From assembly GCA_947179155.2 (NCBI GenBank), contig OX359268.1, positions 811,001 to 875,000 of the forward strand: DNA of 64,000 nucleotides. The letters are read 5' to 3'. The notes beneath the pieces are model-generated. The model was not told the DNA's origin. It saw only the letters and a program-made list of their open reading frames with translations, and searched no databases. The translations under genes and the position numbers were made by a program. Positions 63,201 to 64,000 of this stretch are shown in pieces; position 1 is the stretch's first letter; each line of letters begins with the position of its first letter. Source of the DNA: Hedera helix (taxonomy: Eukaryota; Streptophyta; Magnoliopsida; Apiales; Araliaceae).

Positions 63201-64000
63201 TCTCTCAAAATATTTTGCTCTCAAACTCTCTCTAGCTTGGAAAACGGAAGAAGAAGAAATGACTCACTTAAGCTCCAAAATTGTAAGTATACTTACAATT
63301 TGGATATATATAAAATATATATCTATCAAAATTACCATCATGAGATAGCAATGAAGCTTACACAAGAAAGCTAGTCCATACTTAGTTGGTGAGGATTTTG
63401 TGGGAAAAGACTTTCCCAAAAATCAAAACAAGCAACCTAATATTAATTAAATGAAAAATAAAAGAAAAAAAAAAAAAAAAAACTCATTTTCTCTCTCCTC
63501 CCAAGCACATGGTCGGCTGATCATCTACTTGTCCCAAATTGAGAGTCACTTTCCACTTTTTTAAATAATTAATAGTTATTTAATTGTTTTTCCAAGTGGG
63601 CCAATCATTGGGCTTTAATTTAAAATACCAATTGGGCTTCTATTAAATTGTTTGGGCTACTAAATTGTCAAATTTTATTATTCTCCACTTGGGCTACTAA
63701 TTGACCCATGTTGGGCTAATTTAATAATTTACACATTAATTATTCAATCCATGATTAAATAAATAATTAGATTGAATAAATAATTAAATATTCTAACCCA
63801 TAAGTATTAAATTACTAAATGGACTAATAAATATTATTATTAATATTTCACATTATTTGCATTAATTAATAATCATATTAATTAATTTATTATATTTAAT
63901 TCACTCATTATATTCAATTTAATTGAATATTTAATTAATAGGAAACTTATCAATTATTTTGATATTAAAACTTTAGGGTTTGTTCACTAATTTAATAACA
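60234..64000 (-). mobile_element. 5' LTR of the young element, cut by the window edge
   Basis: Almost identical to 50269-54032. The coordinate offset stays at 9965 until a poly-A run (about 53490-53515 / 63455-63482), where it becomes 9968. Differences seen are C/T near 60517, C/A near 60721, C/A near 62184 and G/A near 62499. About 165 bp should remain beyond the window. CG palindromes (62405-62590), the AT-hairpin array (61465-62125) and the TGGGCT cluster (about 63598-63716) are all present. Confidence 0.93.

Larger units (their letters stand above)
50269..64000 (-). mobile_element. Young Ty3/gypsy chromovirus (Tekay-type), nearly complete, minus strand
   Basis: Order in the minus direction: 5' LTR (64000 or beyond to 60234), primer site (60230-60219), extra ORF (59989-59132), gag (58779-57367), pol (57431-54246), polypurine tract (54208-54198), 3' LTR (54197-50269). 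The expected full length is about 13.9 kb; about 165 bp of the 5' LTR lies beyond the window. The pol order protease-RT-RNase H-integrase is the Ty3/gypsy order, and the C-terminal chromodomain marks a chromovirus. The Tekay assignment rests on the chromodomain and integrase tail patterns. Aligning the LTRs by eye gave about four substitutions and one 3-bp poly-A difference in about 3.75 kb, so the insertion is recent. Confidence 0.93.

Overview
This is nuclear DNA from a flowering plant, most likely a eudicot. The evidence is spliced plant genes with GT-AG introns, AT-rich spacers, many microsatellites and a heavy load of LTR retrotransposons. An asterid such as a Lamiales species is possible, but the sequence does not prove it.

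Layout. (1) 1-11774 is a stack of nested LTR sequences from two related Ty3/gypsy groups. 'Family 1' LTRs begin TGTAAGACCCC and end GGCGTCACA. 'Family 2' LTRs lie in the opposite orientation and read TGTGACGACC...ATTACA on the plus strand. A family 1 3' LTR (64-2897) and a family 1 solo LTR (6161-9027, target duplication TATTT) both sit inside an older family 2 LTR ('A', ending at 9133). LTR A itself sits inside another family 2 LTR ('B', ending at 11774). (2) 12183-42860 is the gene-bearing part: COQ5 (minus, 8 exons, ubiquinone methyltransferase), PECT1 (plus, 9 coding exons, ethanolamine-phosphate cytidylyltransferase), a conserved plant nuclear-type protein of unknown function (minus, 3 exons plus a possible cassette exon) and a single-exon SAUR gene (minus). 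A broken leucyl-tRNA synthetase fragment lies at 37975-38262. DNA transposons sit in introns: a 756-bp hAT-like element in COQ5 intron 1, a 1.4-kb Mutator-like element with 9-bp target duplications in PECT1 intron 5 that seems to carry a piece of a class 3 lipase gene, and a small inverted-repeat element in PECT1 intron 4. (3) 44200-47663 holds a family 1 solo LTR inserted in a truncated family 1 LTR of opposite orientation. (4) 50269 to the window end is a nearly complete, very young family 2 element on the minus strand. It has an LTR, a polypurine tract, pol (protease end, RT, RNase H, integrase, chromodomain), gag with zinc knuckles, an extra 285-residue coiled-coil ORF, an initiator-tRNA-Met primer site and the second LTR, cut by the window edge. 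I see about four substitutions between its LTRs over about 3.75 kb.

The host genes are unrelated housekeeping or growth genes, not a cluster. COQ5 makes ubiquinone in mitochondria, PECT1 makes CDP-ethanolamine for phosphatidylethanolamine, and SAURs act in auxin-driven growth. The coding exons of COQ5, PECT1 and the unknown gene were joined by hand using GT/AG sites and reading phase. All three sums are whole codons, and the COQ5 and PECT1 proteins come out close to their usual family lengths.

Most unusual: the extra coiled-coil ORF in the young element, a one-base frame offset between its gag and pol inside the protease, arrays of AT hairpins and CG-rich palindromes kept in the family 2 LTRs, the gene-carrying Mutator-like element in PECT1, and a phase-neutral 96-bp cassette exon in the unknown gene. 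I see no tRNA, rRNA or CRISPR sequences.
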